The translations under genes were made by a program, and so were the position numbers. The notes under the pieces were generated by a model, which searched no databases, had not been told where the DNA came from, and saw only the letters and a list, made by a program, of their open reading frames with translations. A DNA stretch of 64,000 nucleotides from Crotalaria pallida (taxonomy: Eukaryota > Streptophyta > Magnoliopsida > Fabales > Fabaceae). Positions 34,531 to 43,900 of this stretch are shown here, piece after piece; within the stretch, counting starts at the first letter, position 1, and each line of letters opens with the position of its first letter. The stretch covers positions 22,028,001 to 22,092,000 of the forward strand of contig CM075655.1 of NCBI GenBank assembly GCA_037953625.1. Direction: 5' to 3'.

Positions 34531-35172
34531 CCCATCCGTTTCATATATAGTGTGATTTAAGTTTATACACAGGTTTTAATAAATATTAAAGAGTGAAGGC
34601 CCAATCTGGTCCCTCAAGTTTTCCAATTGAGACACTTTAGTCCCTCAAGAATTATAATTCACTTTTAGTCCCTAAAGAATTTAAAAAATACCAATTTAGT
34701 CTCTGTTTTCATTCCGTTAACTATTACCACTGTTTCCAGAAGCACCGGTGACATTTACTAGAAGGTCAGTAGCACCTGGGGATGAAATGTTACATTTTTT
34801 AAATTCTTTAAGGACTAAAAGTGAATTATAATTCGGACTAAAGTGTCCCAGTCGGAAAACTTAGAGACCAAATTGGGTCTTAACTCTATTAAATGATGTA
34901 AAATTTATGATATTTTGATTGAAATCGAAAAAAACAGTATTAATAATGCATTGGGTTTGTAAAACATCAATAAATATATATATACGAAAACAGGGAGTAA
35001 TAATAAACAAAAAGTGAAAAAAGGGAAGGGTTTGACGAAGAGTGAAAAAATGGAATTACCGAATGAAGCGTGGGGTGGAATCAATTGCTGTGTAGATCGA
35101 GGGGTCAATCCCATTGGCCTCCAGGAAGTGAAGGAAAGCGTCTGGCAGCGGCAGTTTAGCACGGTCTTCCAT
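23741..35172 (-). CDS. NOL1/NOP2/Sun (NSUN-type) RNA cytosine-C5 methyltransferase, nine coding exons, 390 aa
   Basis: An SAM-dependent enzyme expected to methylate C5 of cytosine in tRNA or rRNA; compartment unclear. Coding exons, minus order: 35172-35060, 34461-34317, 33348-33258, 32348-32151, 31711-31482, 31382-31251, 24569-24502, 24379-24318 and 23874-23741. Together they are 1173 nt with consistent phase. The SAM-binding motif I is VLDLCAAPGAK (near residues 109-119), the acidic motif is VTGVDVARHR, motif IV is VDAECTHDGS (Cys266) and motif VI is VYSTCS (Cys325, the expected nucleophile). The C-terminus has LRFDPFTSQTSGLFVARFTK. Motif IV has Glu where the family usually has Pro before Cys. 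The exon 6 donor appears to be GC. Intron 6 (6,681 bp) holds a copia element. All exons are open; it should be functional if intron 6 is spliced. A plant relative of the NSUN group; exact orthology needs a search. Confidence 0.9.
25211..25290 (-). mobile_element. RTE-type LINE 3' end (short remnant)
   Basis: Read on the minus strand it matches the 3' end of the LINE fragment at 31807-32104 (gat..catgtagccgacccc..cactaagtggg, then a GTTGTTGTT tail), with many changes. It lies in methyltransferase intron 6, just upstream of the copia element. Confidence 0.6.
25397..25410 (+). other. Primer-binding site variant
   Basis: TGGTATCAAAGAGC directly follows the LTR remnant. Relative to the canonical TGGTATCAGAGC it carries additional A residues. 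Confidence 0.7.
25815..30616 (+). pseudogene. Copia gag-pol, nearly complete with four lesions
   Basis: The first 821 codons (25815-28280) are open: gag with DKNFLLWKQQVEAVILSHRLQ and EFISRIKAISFSLAAVGE, a zinc knuckle CQLCNKPGHEALKC (residue about 353), protease WYPDSGATHHLT, a pre-integrase HSRLGHPPEG block and the integrase start (IVDACTRYTWLFLLK). A frameshift near 28245 moves to the frame of HHQNGVIERKHRHIVEMG. A TAA at 29251-29253 lies just before TFSPVVKPVTVR. RT has QQIDVNNAFLNG and YVDDILITG. Further shifts near 29830 and 30395 precede RNase H (STSGSCVYLG, STAEAEYRSM) and ADILTKPL. Inactive, but only moderately decayed. Confidence 0.9.
30638..30909 (+). mobile_element. 3' LTR of the methyltransferase-intron copia element
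   Basis: 272 bp, ending cagattctaaca. It contains an 11-bp inverted pair (acagctgtca..tgacagctgt) near 30740-30765 and a TATA-like ctataaatagaag near 30810. A second purine-rich ctaagggggac at about 30675 looks like an internal copy of the polypurine tract. Confidence 0.8.
31807..32104 (+). mobile_element. 5'-truncated RTE-type LINE, TSD TTATTCCATGATT
   Basis: 298 bp flanked by a perfect 13-bp direct repeat (31794-31806 and 32105-32117). It encodes the C-terminal end of a plant LINE reverse transcriptase (KMVESRLRWFGHVWRRPVEAPVRR, RGRGRPRKTIGETIEKDM, LWRRLIHVADPT), followed directly by a (GTT)n tail. Simple GTT tails are typical of plant RTE LINEs. It lies in methyltransferase intron 4, antisense to the gene. 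Confidence 0.9.
32594..32865. mobile_element. Stowaway-like MITE in methyltransferase intron 3
   Basis: 272 bp. Termini are CTCCCTCAATCCCTAAATAT and ATATATAGGGACGGAGAAAG, with TA on both sides (32592-32593, 32866-32867). The internal phrase aagaccc..ttttgaga is mirrored by ccaaaagggtttta near the right end. Confidence 0.8.
33521..33690 (-). mobile_element. RTE-type LINE 3' end remnant in methyltransferase intron 2
   Basis: On the minus strand it reads RGRLRKTTGKSIKKYLKGKSLSTNMIHDMTTL followed by a degraded gat-gtagcc segment and a GTTGTTGTT tail, parallel to 31807-32104. Its coding remnant carries stops. Confidence 0.65.
34488..34529. repeat. (AAT)n microsatellite
   Basis: About 14 AAT units after a poly(A) stretch, immediately upstream (in gene sense) of the exon 2 acceptor of the methyltransferase. 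Confidence 0.95.
34530..34997. mobile_element. Stowaway-like MITE interrupted by a foldback MITE
   Basis: Outer termini CCCCATCCGTTTCATATATAG and TATATATACGAAAACAGGGAG, with TA on both sides (34528-34529 and 34998-34999). Removing the inner element (34591-34886 plus one TATTAAA) leaves a MITE of about 165 bp. It lies in methyltransferase intron 1. Confidence 0.55.
34591..34886. mobile_element. Foldback MITE with ~100-bp inverted arms, direct repeat TATTAAA
   Basis: The left arm (gagtgaaggcccaatctgg, ccctcaagttttcc, gacactttagtccc, aattataattcacttttagt) is mirrored by the right arm ending gggtcttaactc. It is flanked by TATTAAA at 34584-34590 and 34887-34893. It has no ORF. Confidence 0.75.
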
Positions 35173-35623
35173 CAAGCCTCTCAAACGGCTTCGGCGGTGA
35201 GAGCTAACGCTTTTTCGTTTTGTCAAGTGAGGCTTAACAGTCAACTGAGAATAAACGACAACGCTGATGCCCTCAAAACTGTCGTTTGCACATTTTGTGG
35301 GGAGCTGTGGGCTGTGGCGTCGTTAATGCAAAAGCAAAACCCATGTTTTATTTTTATAGTTATTTTAATTTTCAATTACTTTTTTAATTTTTTTAAAGTT
35401 GATCCTAAAAGTTGTTGTTGTTTCAAAATAGTTTATCAAATTCATTTTTTTCATGGTAAAATTTTGAAAAAGTGATGAATGCATTTTGTATATTTTTCAT
35501 TATAAAATAAATGATTAATGATATCAAAATTTTGAATTTTGGTTAAGAATTGAGAGAGTCATGAAAAAAATTATGACAAAACAAATATCAAGTTTGTTAA
35601 TGATTATTAGATGACTTTGATAT

Positions 35624-36171
35624 TAGAGCTGTCAAAATGGGTCGGCCCGGGCTAAAAAGCCCGGCTACAAATTGAATACCATATCATACAGTTCAAACCC
35701 GCACTATATCGGGCTTCGGACTTGTGCGGGCCAGCCCGCATAATTTTTTTTCATTTTTTTTTAAAAATTAAACGCAAAAAACACTTATATCATTTTTATT
35801 TATTCTAAAATTTAAAATTTTGGAACTAAAAAAACTAAATTTTGGAACTAAAAAAACTCAATATAAACAACATTGATACTTGATAATTGATAATAGCATG
35901 CAATATCAATTAACAATCACATAAACCCGGATCATATGCTGAACTTGGAATAAATTGTGCTGTGGAGGCCACCAAGTTCAATTAACCTCAGGTAATAGGA
36001 GTAGATTGTTTGTTCAATTAACAAATAGCAGCGGCGGCACACACTATTTATTACCTGAGCAATAAACGCCGCTGCTTATGTTTGTTCCTCTCTTTGTTGA
36101 GCAACAATTAGAGTATGAGTATCAGACTCATTTAGGTTTAGGTTTAGGTTAGTTTTAGACTTTTTAGTTTA

Positions 36172-36221
<50 letters not shown>

Positions 36222-36402
36222 CATAGATCGGGCTTAAACCCGGTCGGGTAAACCCGGCCTAGCCCGGGTTTTATAAAGCCCGGTTGGTCCGGGCTAATAA
36301 GTTCGGGTTGAATTTTGGAGTAAGATTAGGGAGCCCAAGCCTGCACTTATCCCGGGTTTTTTGGCCCGGCCCGCATTGGCCCGGCCCATTTTGATAGCTC
36401 TA
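35624..36402. mobile_element. hAT-like non-autonomous element between the divergent genes
   Basis: 779 bp with termini TAGAGCTGTCAAAATGGG and GGCCCATTTTGATAGCTCTA and subterminal runs of GGCCCGG/CCCGGGC. The flanks TTTGATAT (35616-35623) and CTCGATAT (36403-36410) look like an 8-bp target duplication with two changes, which fits hAT. It contains an (AT)n run (36175-36219). No transposase is present. Confidence 0.75.
36175..36219. repeat. (AT)n microsatellite
   Basis: About 22 AT units inside the hAT-like element. Confidence 0.95.
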
Positions 36403-36551
36403 CTCGATATTAAGAAGATAACAATTTATCCTAAAAAATTGACGATATATAATCGTGCAATTGAAGTAATTATTTTATTCACACAATTTTTGTTCGATAA
36501 ATTGATCACGCGGATAACTGTAAAAGAAAATTGCTATGTAGCAACAACCAC

Positions 36552-36840
36552 TAATCTCTCCAGCTTGAAATATAAGCAACAAAAAAACATACCTCTCTTG
36601 GTTTAAAATATAAACAAAAGTAACCAACTTTCTTGAATTTTATTTCATTCTCAATACCACTTTCCAAAAACATCCCTAGAAAATTGTTATCTTATTTAAT
36701 TTTTGTTTCATTCCCAATGCAACTTTCCTAAAATACCTCTATTCTTTTATAAATTTGAGAAAATTAAATACAATCAACTAATCTCCTTAGTAAGCGTAAA
36801 ATTAGTTGGTTTTGCTTATAATTCGAGTCGGATGGAGTAT
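36552..36840. mobile_element. MITE copy 1 (AAATATAAGCAA family)
   Basis: Starts ctctccagcttgaaatataagcaac and ends ttgcttataattcgagtcggatggagtat, so the ends are inverted relatives of each other. The inside is AT-rich with ttttatttcattctcaatacc phrases shared with copy 2. Confidence 0.7.
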
Positions 36841-36883
36841 TAAATTTGCTCACCATCGACTCGCGAATCTCATGTTTGATATA

Positions 36884-37171
36884 TCCTATCTCCGACTCGA
36901 ATTATAAGCAACAAAAAAACATATTTCTCTTGGTTTAAAATATAAGCAAAATTAACTAACTTTATTAAATTTTGTTTCATTCCCAATATTATTTTTCTAA
37001 AATATCTTTAAAAAATTGTAATCTTAATTAATTTTTGTTTCATTCTCAATATTATTTTTCTAAAATACTTCTATTTCTTTTATAAATGTAAGAAAATTAA
37101 ATACAATCAACTAATTTCCTTAATAAACGTAAGAGTGATTGTATTTGCTTATAATCATAGAAGGTGGGATT
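36884..37171. mobile_element. MITE copy 2 (AAATATAAGCAA family), head-to-tail with copy 1
   Basis: Starts tctccgactcgaattataagcaac and ends ttgcttataatcatagaaggtggg, in the same orientation as copy 1 and 44 bp away from it. Its right end lies close to the pyrimidine-rich 5' UTR region of TFB2. Confidence 0.7.
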
Positions 37172-37199
37172 ACTGTTATAATCCTAGCCCCGTTTTAAA

Positions 37200-37370
37200 T
37201 TCTTTTCTCTTCTCTCTTTTTCTCGCCCCTTCGCTCTCCTTCTCTCTGACACGATTTTTTCAATTCCCTCCCTAAAGACTCTCCAATCTCATTTTTCTTC
37301 TCTTAATCGTTTCACCATCGTCAATCATCGCCACTCTCGTTCAGCGATTTTGTTTCTTTCCAAACCCTAG
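37200..37370 (+). promoter_or_regulatory. Probable TFB2 5' UTR exon with telo-box
   Basis: A CT-rich leader-like stretch ending ccaaaccctag, followed by gttagtgg as a splice donor at 37371. AAACCCTA is the plant telo-box, frequent in leaders and promoters of genes of the transcription and translation machinery. The UTR intron would end at the AG at 37934-37935, five bases before the start codon. The transcription start is inferred, not seen. Confidence 0.55.
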
Positions 37371-37940
37371 GTTAGTGGTGTATTTGTTTTTTTTTTCAAT
37401 GTAACACTAATCAATTACGGCTTCATCTATTTGATTTTTTTGTTTAATTGAAGTTGTGCACCTAGTTGGCCAGGTCCCTCGATAAACCCAACTACGTTAA
37501 AACCATGTGCAAAAGCCAAGTTAAGCGTCACCAGTGCCTAGTTCCCTACAGTTGGGAATTTTATGTCAGGAAGGGGAATCGGGTGGGTGAAGTTGGGAAA
37601 AATATTTGGAGAAAAAAGGTAGTTCTTTTAATGACTTTAGAGTAATAGTAATGAATGAGGACTAAAAATGCAACAAGTAGATTTCGCTGACTAGAAATGT
37701 AGCACCGAAAGGAAAGGATAATTGTTTGGATGGCAACAGCTTCTTGACAATTGAAAGAATAATTTAAAAGATACTGTCTAAAGAAAACAAAGTTGTGACG
37801 ATAAAAATGAAAATAGTGTATTTAATTTTATTCGAATATCAACATTTTGTGTATTTATTATTGATTCGTCTAATTTGTTGTATAAAGTCCTTTCACATCC
37901 TACCTAAATTAGTCCTTGTTTCCCTTCATTTTCAGTCTAA

Positions 37941-40900
37941 ATGCCAGAGGTTAGGATCATCGCCAAGAATTTCATGGACATGGTGGCTTCCATGCCTGCT
38001 ATGAAGCTTGACAAGCTATACGAAAACGGATTCATCTGTGAAACTATTCTCAGGTCAATATTTTATCTTAGTTATCAGTAGCATGAAAACTGCACCTTTC
38101 TTCCAGTCATTATTTTGGATTTTTCACCCTCCCTTCATGTCGTGTTTAGTGTTCTAAGCTTGAGTTTTTTGTAATGCAAAAAAATTTCATCAATCTCAGT
38201 ACATTTATTTGGAATCATTTTGGAAAAATTTATACATTTCTATAGTAAATCGGGCTAAGTAAATGGTATTTGTTCATGACTTTGTTGAGTATAATTCATG
38301 GCTTTAACATAGTTATATCTTAAAATATCAGGTCTCTACCGCCTCTTGCAAAGAAATATGTCTTACAGTTGCTGCATATTGATGTGCCAGTGGCAGCTAA
38401 ATTATTGGAGGAGTGGGTGCTTCCGGATGGATTTTCTAAGCACAGAGTAGCCATCGATAGATTGGTTCAATTGAGAGTTTTTGTTGAAGCTGTTGACAGG
38501 TATACCACAAATGTTTTTCTTGTTTGTTGATTCACTCTTGAAAACTTCCGTTTTTCATGTTTATGAAAATACAATGTTGACACTTATGCTTCTATATGCT
38601 TCAAACTGTTCATTTCATTTCAAGTGACACTTGGGAAAATGTTGGAATTTATTATGGAGTATGGACTTCTTTTTATCATCTTTTAATGTGTTTAAAGGTC
38701 TTTGTGGTAAAATTTTACTTTATCTGTGACACGTGTTCAATGGAAAATAAAAGCTTTTCTGAGCTGAATCTCTTGCATACATTACATTCTCCAAGGCATG
38801 CGTGATATTTGTTTGCTTTTCCCAGTGTTTCTTTTGGAACGCATCTTTCTGTAAAGTTATCAATCTCTTCATAGCATATATGGCACTTAATATTGATTAC
38901 TTAGATCTTTTCTTTTAATTTTTCATTATATAAGGAAGATGAACGGATATCAATATATAGCTCATTTCTCTTAATTATATATTATTCTCCATCTCTTTAT
39001 GTGACTTAACGTCAAGCTTTAAAATTTGCCACATATCCGGAACATTACCATCATCAGTTTGAAGCCTTGCCTTGTCCCATTTACTTTAGTAATTTTTCAC
39101 CAATTTGCAGGAAGAATGAGAAGACTTACAAAGTTAGTCCAACATATCAGGGAAGTCTCCAGAAACTTTTAGTACATGGGTGAGTTTCACATCATGTTAT
39201 GTTCCTTTGCTGGTTCATGATAATAGTTAACTGATCTTGTTTTCTTGTTGCTATGAGGATGTAGGACATTACTTATTTGAAACATTCAATGTAGAGTCTA
39301 AACGATGTGACACAAAACTATTCAGTTACGTATCATGAGTTAACTAACCTGTATAGATTGCGAGGGGTCTCTCTTGAAATTAAATCAGCAGAATGGCATT
39401 TAATTGTCCCTCCTCCATTCTGAGTATCTTAAGGAATCGATTAATCTACTGCAATTATTAGGATGTCGACTGTAGTCATACTACGAATTCAAGATTTGCT
39501 TTAGCTAGTAATATTTTGATAGGACCCGTATATGAGGAGGGGTATAGTTGGTAAAAGAGAATGAGAGAGGGATGTGTGCTGTCACTTAGTTATTGGCTTG
39601 GGAAGGGAATATTCTTGTAGGGGAGTCTATATAAGATAAGGTTAGTGGAATGAAAAAAGGGCAGTTAGGAACTTGTTAGTGTATTCGGCATTTTTGCTTG
39701 GGCAGAGGTGGTTATCACCTTTGAAGGAGCTTTGCTCTTGGGGTTATAGGGGTTTTCTCTTGTAATCATTGCTATCTTTTACATATAATACATAAAATTC
39801 CTCTCTCTAATTTCTGGGTTCCTAACAATGGTCCGACTTGCCGGATCTTTTGTCGGAGAAGAAGAAGTGAGGCATAACCATGTACCACTGGAGAAGGTGA
39901 AGAGCCGGAAATATTGGAGATAAGGGATGATGAGTCATCGGAGGAGATTTGGGAGATTTGGAAAGATGTTGAAGAGGGGATTGTGTTTGAAGAAGGTGAT
40001 GGTTCTGGCAAGACCGATGGCGGCTATGAGGGCGTGATGGTGGACCTTGTCAAGGAAGCAGATCCGACCTCGATGAATATGAAACATGAGGGATGGGTTG
40101 GTGGAGATCGACCTCCGATGTCGGTGATACATCACAAACACACAGCAGAGGTGAAGAAGGATATATCAACGGAGGAAGAACAGAGATGGTTATTCGGTGG
40201 CCAGGATCCAGCCAATCATCCACCGCCATCGGAACCGCCAGATTCAACTCCTTCCGTAGCAGAGGATGGGGAATTCACCGTGGTCGAGGTTGGGATCTCA
40301 CCGGCGCCGGCCAAACGATGATCGTCGGTGCCACCTACCCGAGATCCTCTTATGGTGGTCGTTGTAGAGTGGGCGGCTGCCGCTACTAGCAAGATGGCAG
40401 ACAAAGAGAGTAAGGAAGGAGGGGCAAAGCTGGAATTGAACAGGTTGAGTTGTTTTCTTAACCTAATGGGCCAGGCCCAATTCATTATTAAGAGTGAGGT
40501 TCTGGAGGAAAGCAAAGTCTTTAATACAGGCCAGGTCCAACTAAAAAGAGTTATGGACTTAATGTTTAGTGAACCCAAATCTTTAATAAGAATAGGAACC
40601 GAGGGCATCTTGGAGGAGTGCTCACCCTCTCAAGTGGCATTATTCCTCACAGATACTACACAGGTTCTTGGGTACCAACCCAAAATAGAAATGGAAGCTG
40701 GATTCAAATCATTGCACTCTAGTATGCTTTCACAAGGGAGGACACCACATGACACATGGGGGACTCTAATTCAAACAAGAAAAGAGTTGCTTTTTCTCTC
40801 TAACTTACTGATCGAAAATGGCTTGGGGTCAATATTTTTAAGCAGTATTACACGCTTAAAATCAGTGTCCCTTATGTCCAGAACGCCTCCTTTTATGTTC

Positions 40901-43900
40901 TTTATTAAAGCAAATTCTCCATCTGAGCTTGAGAAAAAAACAAGTGAGTTTATTCCAAAGACTATATCAAAAGGAGGAGGATTTGAATGTGTTTACAGTT
41001 TGGTGTTTATGGATGGGACTACCATAGAAGTTAAGCAGCTAAGAACGGATGATCAAAATGAAGACTGTGATCTTATTGCAAAAGCTGAGATACTAAGTCA
41101 CTTGCATCAAAGTTATTTAATAATACTGATGAGTATAAGCATGGAGGGGGATAGGTGTTGCTTGATGTATGAGCTTGTGCACAAGGAAAATGAACCACTA
41201 GATTGGGAAGCACATGTGCAAATTGCCCTTGGAGCTGCAAGAGGATTGGTCTTTTCTTGTGAGTATTCTAATGTATTTTGGAACCTGCACATTGAGGCTA
41301 TGGGGAAATTCTTCACAAGAAAATGCTGGTATGGATGTCCAACTACTATTGAAGTAGTGGCTTTAGCTAGTCCTTTTAGGAGACATATGTTTTTCTCCTT
41401 ATCCTCTAAGCTGGTTTTAGATATGGGAATTGAAGAAATCCAATGGGACCCTGGTGGAAGTTCTTGTATTTTATTGTTAGGTTGGTCATCATGCTTCAAA
41501 CAATGGGACCCAAGTAAGGATCTGCTATCAGCTATCTCAAGATTCATCTCATCACCATTGTCGCTCCAATCTACCACCTATCTCAAGATTCGTAAACCTC
41601 AAGCACTTTCAGTTCACACCCATCTCAAGATTTGTCAACCTCTAGCATTTTCAATTCACAGCCTTGAGGACAAGGCTGAAGTCAAGGAGGTGGCAGTGAT
41701 AGGACCCGTATATGAGGAGGGGTATAGTTGGTAAAAGAGAATGAGAGAGGGATGTGTGCTGTCACTTAGTTATTGGCTTGGGAAGGGAATATTCTTGTAG
41801 GGGAGTCTATATAAGATAAGGTTAGTGGAATGAAAAAAGGGCAGTTAGGAACTTGTTAGTGTATTCGGCATTTTTGCTTGGGCAGAGGTGGTTATCACCT
41901 TTGAAGGAGCTTTGCTCTTGGGGTTATAGGGGTTTTCTCTTGTAATCATTTCTATCTTTCACATATAATACATAAAATTCCTTCCTCTAATTTCTGGGTT
42001 CCTAACATATTTCCTTGTGATTAAATATGGCAGTGGAACTTTGCCAAGGGAACCAATGCCTTCTAATATTACTGTGAGGCTACCAACCTTGGAGGATCTT
42101 GAGGCTTGGGCTCTGGAACAATGGGAGGTACAGTGTTTGATCTTTTGATTCCATTTTCCTTTTTATCCGTGCACGTACATCTATGTTAAATTTTTGTTAT
42201 TAACGTTATCTGTTTGATTAATTGTTTTAAAATTCAAAATAATTATCCTGTTGCCCCTAGTTTTTAAATTTTGGCTAAAATGAAGCCTAAACTTGACTTT
42301 GTTTTGTGATGTAGTGTTTCTTATTGCAACTTATAAGCTCAAGTCTTGTTGAAAAGCCCTCAAATATTAGCTCATCTTTGATGAAAGTTTTCCAACGGCG
42401 ACTCCTCAGTCAAAGGTTTTGTTTACTGGCAGTGCTACTTCTCATTTTTAACATTGGCTTGCACATGTATGTAGGTGTTGCAAACTGTATCTCATATTTG
42501 ATGTCAGTGTTTTTTGTGTCAATGCAGAGACAAAGATACTCCAAAATTAACTGAAAGTGGTTTCCAGTTCTTGGTATGCATCTAATGATCTATAAGCCAC
42601 TTGCACTTGATGCGATTCATTCTCCTGAATATAGAATTTGTTTTTTGTGAATTACAGCTGATGGATACAAATGCTCAGCTTTGGTACATCATCAGAGAAT
42701 ATATATCTAATTCTGAGGTAACTCCTAATTATTTTTTTTAGTTTTCATGTTTTTTCTATATGATTTTTACATGCTTTTCTTCATCCACTTTTGGTGCAGG
42801 AGAGAGGCGTTGATGCAGCTGACTTGGTCTCTTTCATGCTGGAGCTTAGTTTTCATGTCATTGGTGAGGTAGGACATTGTTGTTCCTTGATGAGAACCTT
42901 GTTGCATAAAAAACTAATATTATGACATTCCCATATCTTTATTGTCTTGTACCTTTTTCTCTGTAGCTCTGTTTTTGTTAAGTTACTAAAACTATAAGTA
43001 GACTTCTTTTAGGTGTAACTGCTGTGCAATGTGACTTTGAGAATTGAATTTTTCAATGCATTAGGCATATAATATAAACACATTGACCGATTTCCAGAGG
43101 AACATAATCAAGGATCTAGCAGACCTTGGACTGGTCAAACTTCAACAGGTTATAATATTTCTGAACTTATTTCTTTAGTTAATGCGATGAGGTTCTTGAT
43201 GATTTTTACTCTGTATATTTATTCATCAGTTTTTTTTTTTCTTTTTTATGAAAATTTTCAGGGCAGGAAAGAAAGTTGGTTTATACCTACGAAATTGGCA
43301 ACCAATCTTTCAGTGAGCTTGGCTGATTCATCATCTAGAAAAGAGGTTTCTTCTTTGCTTAATGGTGAATTGTCTCGATACAAATTTTAAAAATAGCCTT
43401 CTTTCAATATGTAGTTTTTTGTAAGGAGTCTCCTTATATTCCAAGAGAGATGGCTCTGTTTTGGAATCTTGTTTGTGAATCTTTTGTCAAATATATCATC
43501 TGTTACAACCTTAGGTTGCTGACCTCTAACATGTCAATCTTTGGTTGGCTTTAATGAATGGATTCTTTGCTAATTCTTACAGATTGTAACAAAAGATATG
43601 TCCTTTCTATTTTTTGAAACTAGTCTTTCGATTAAAGAGTTGTGAATATTAATTAATGTAAAGTGCCATTCCATTTGTTTTCAGGGATTTGTGGTTGTGG
43701 AAACAAATTTTAGAGTTTATGCTTACTCAACCTCAAAATTACATTGTGAGATATTGCGGCTATTTTCTAGGTATACCACCAAATACTTTGTAGAGTGCTA
43801 TATTATTCAATTTCAGCCAAATATAGGCTTCGTGTTTTTATGGATATCAGTGGTTTTTCTTCCTGGAAGATATTTTTGAAATATCCTTAATCTATCTGAT

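Larger units (their letters stand above)
39517..42007 (+). mobile_element. Young non-autonomous LTR retrotransposon with a captured kinase fragment, TSD TATTT
   Basis: 2,491 bp in TFB2 intron 3, same orientation as the gene. The LTRs 39517-39827 and 41697-42007 are both 311 bp; I count four differences between them, so the insertion is recent. A perfect TATTT duplication flanks it (39512-39516, 42008-42012). Termini are TGATAGG and CCTAACA. After the 5' LTR the primer site would be TGGTCCGACTTG (39829), which is not the usual initiator-Met sequence. A purine tract (aaggaggtggcag) precedes the 3' LTR. The interior has no protease, RT or integrase but a long ORF containing protein-kinase homology. 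A TATA-like ctatataagat lies near 39628. Confidence 0.92.

Noticed and set aside
37795..38004. 69-aa ORF overlapping TFB2 exon 1
   Set aside because: Out-of-frame reading of the UTR intron and exon 1; the frame starting at 37941 matches TFB2.
40960..41734. A functional receptor-like kinase gene
   Set aside because: Only the N-lobe to hinge part is present, the glycine loop is worn, HRD and DFG are absent, and it lies between LTRs.
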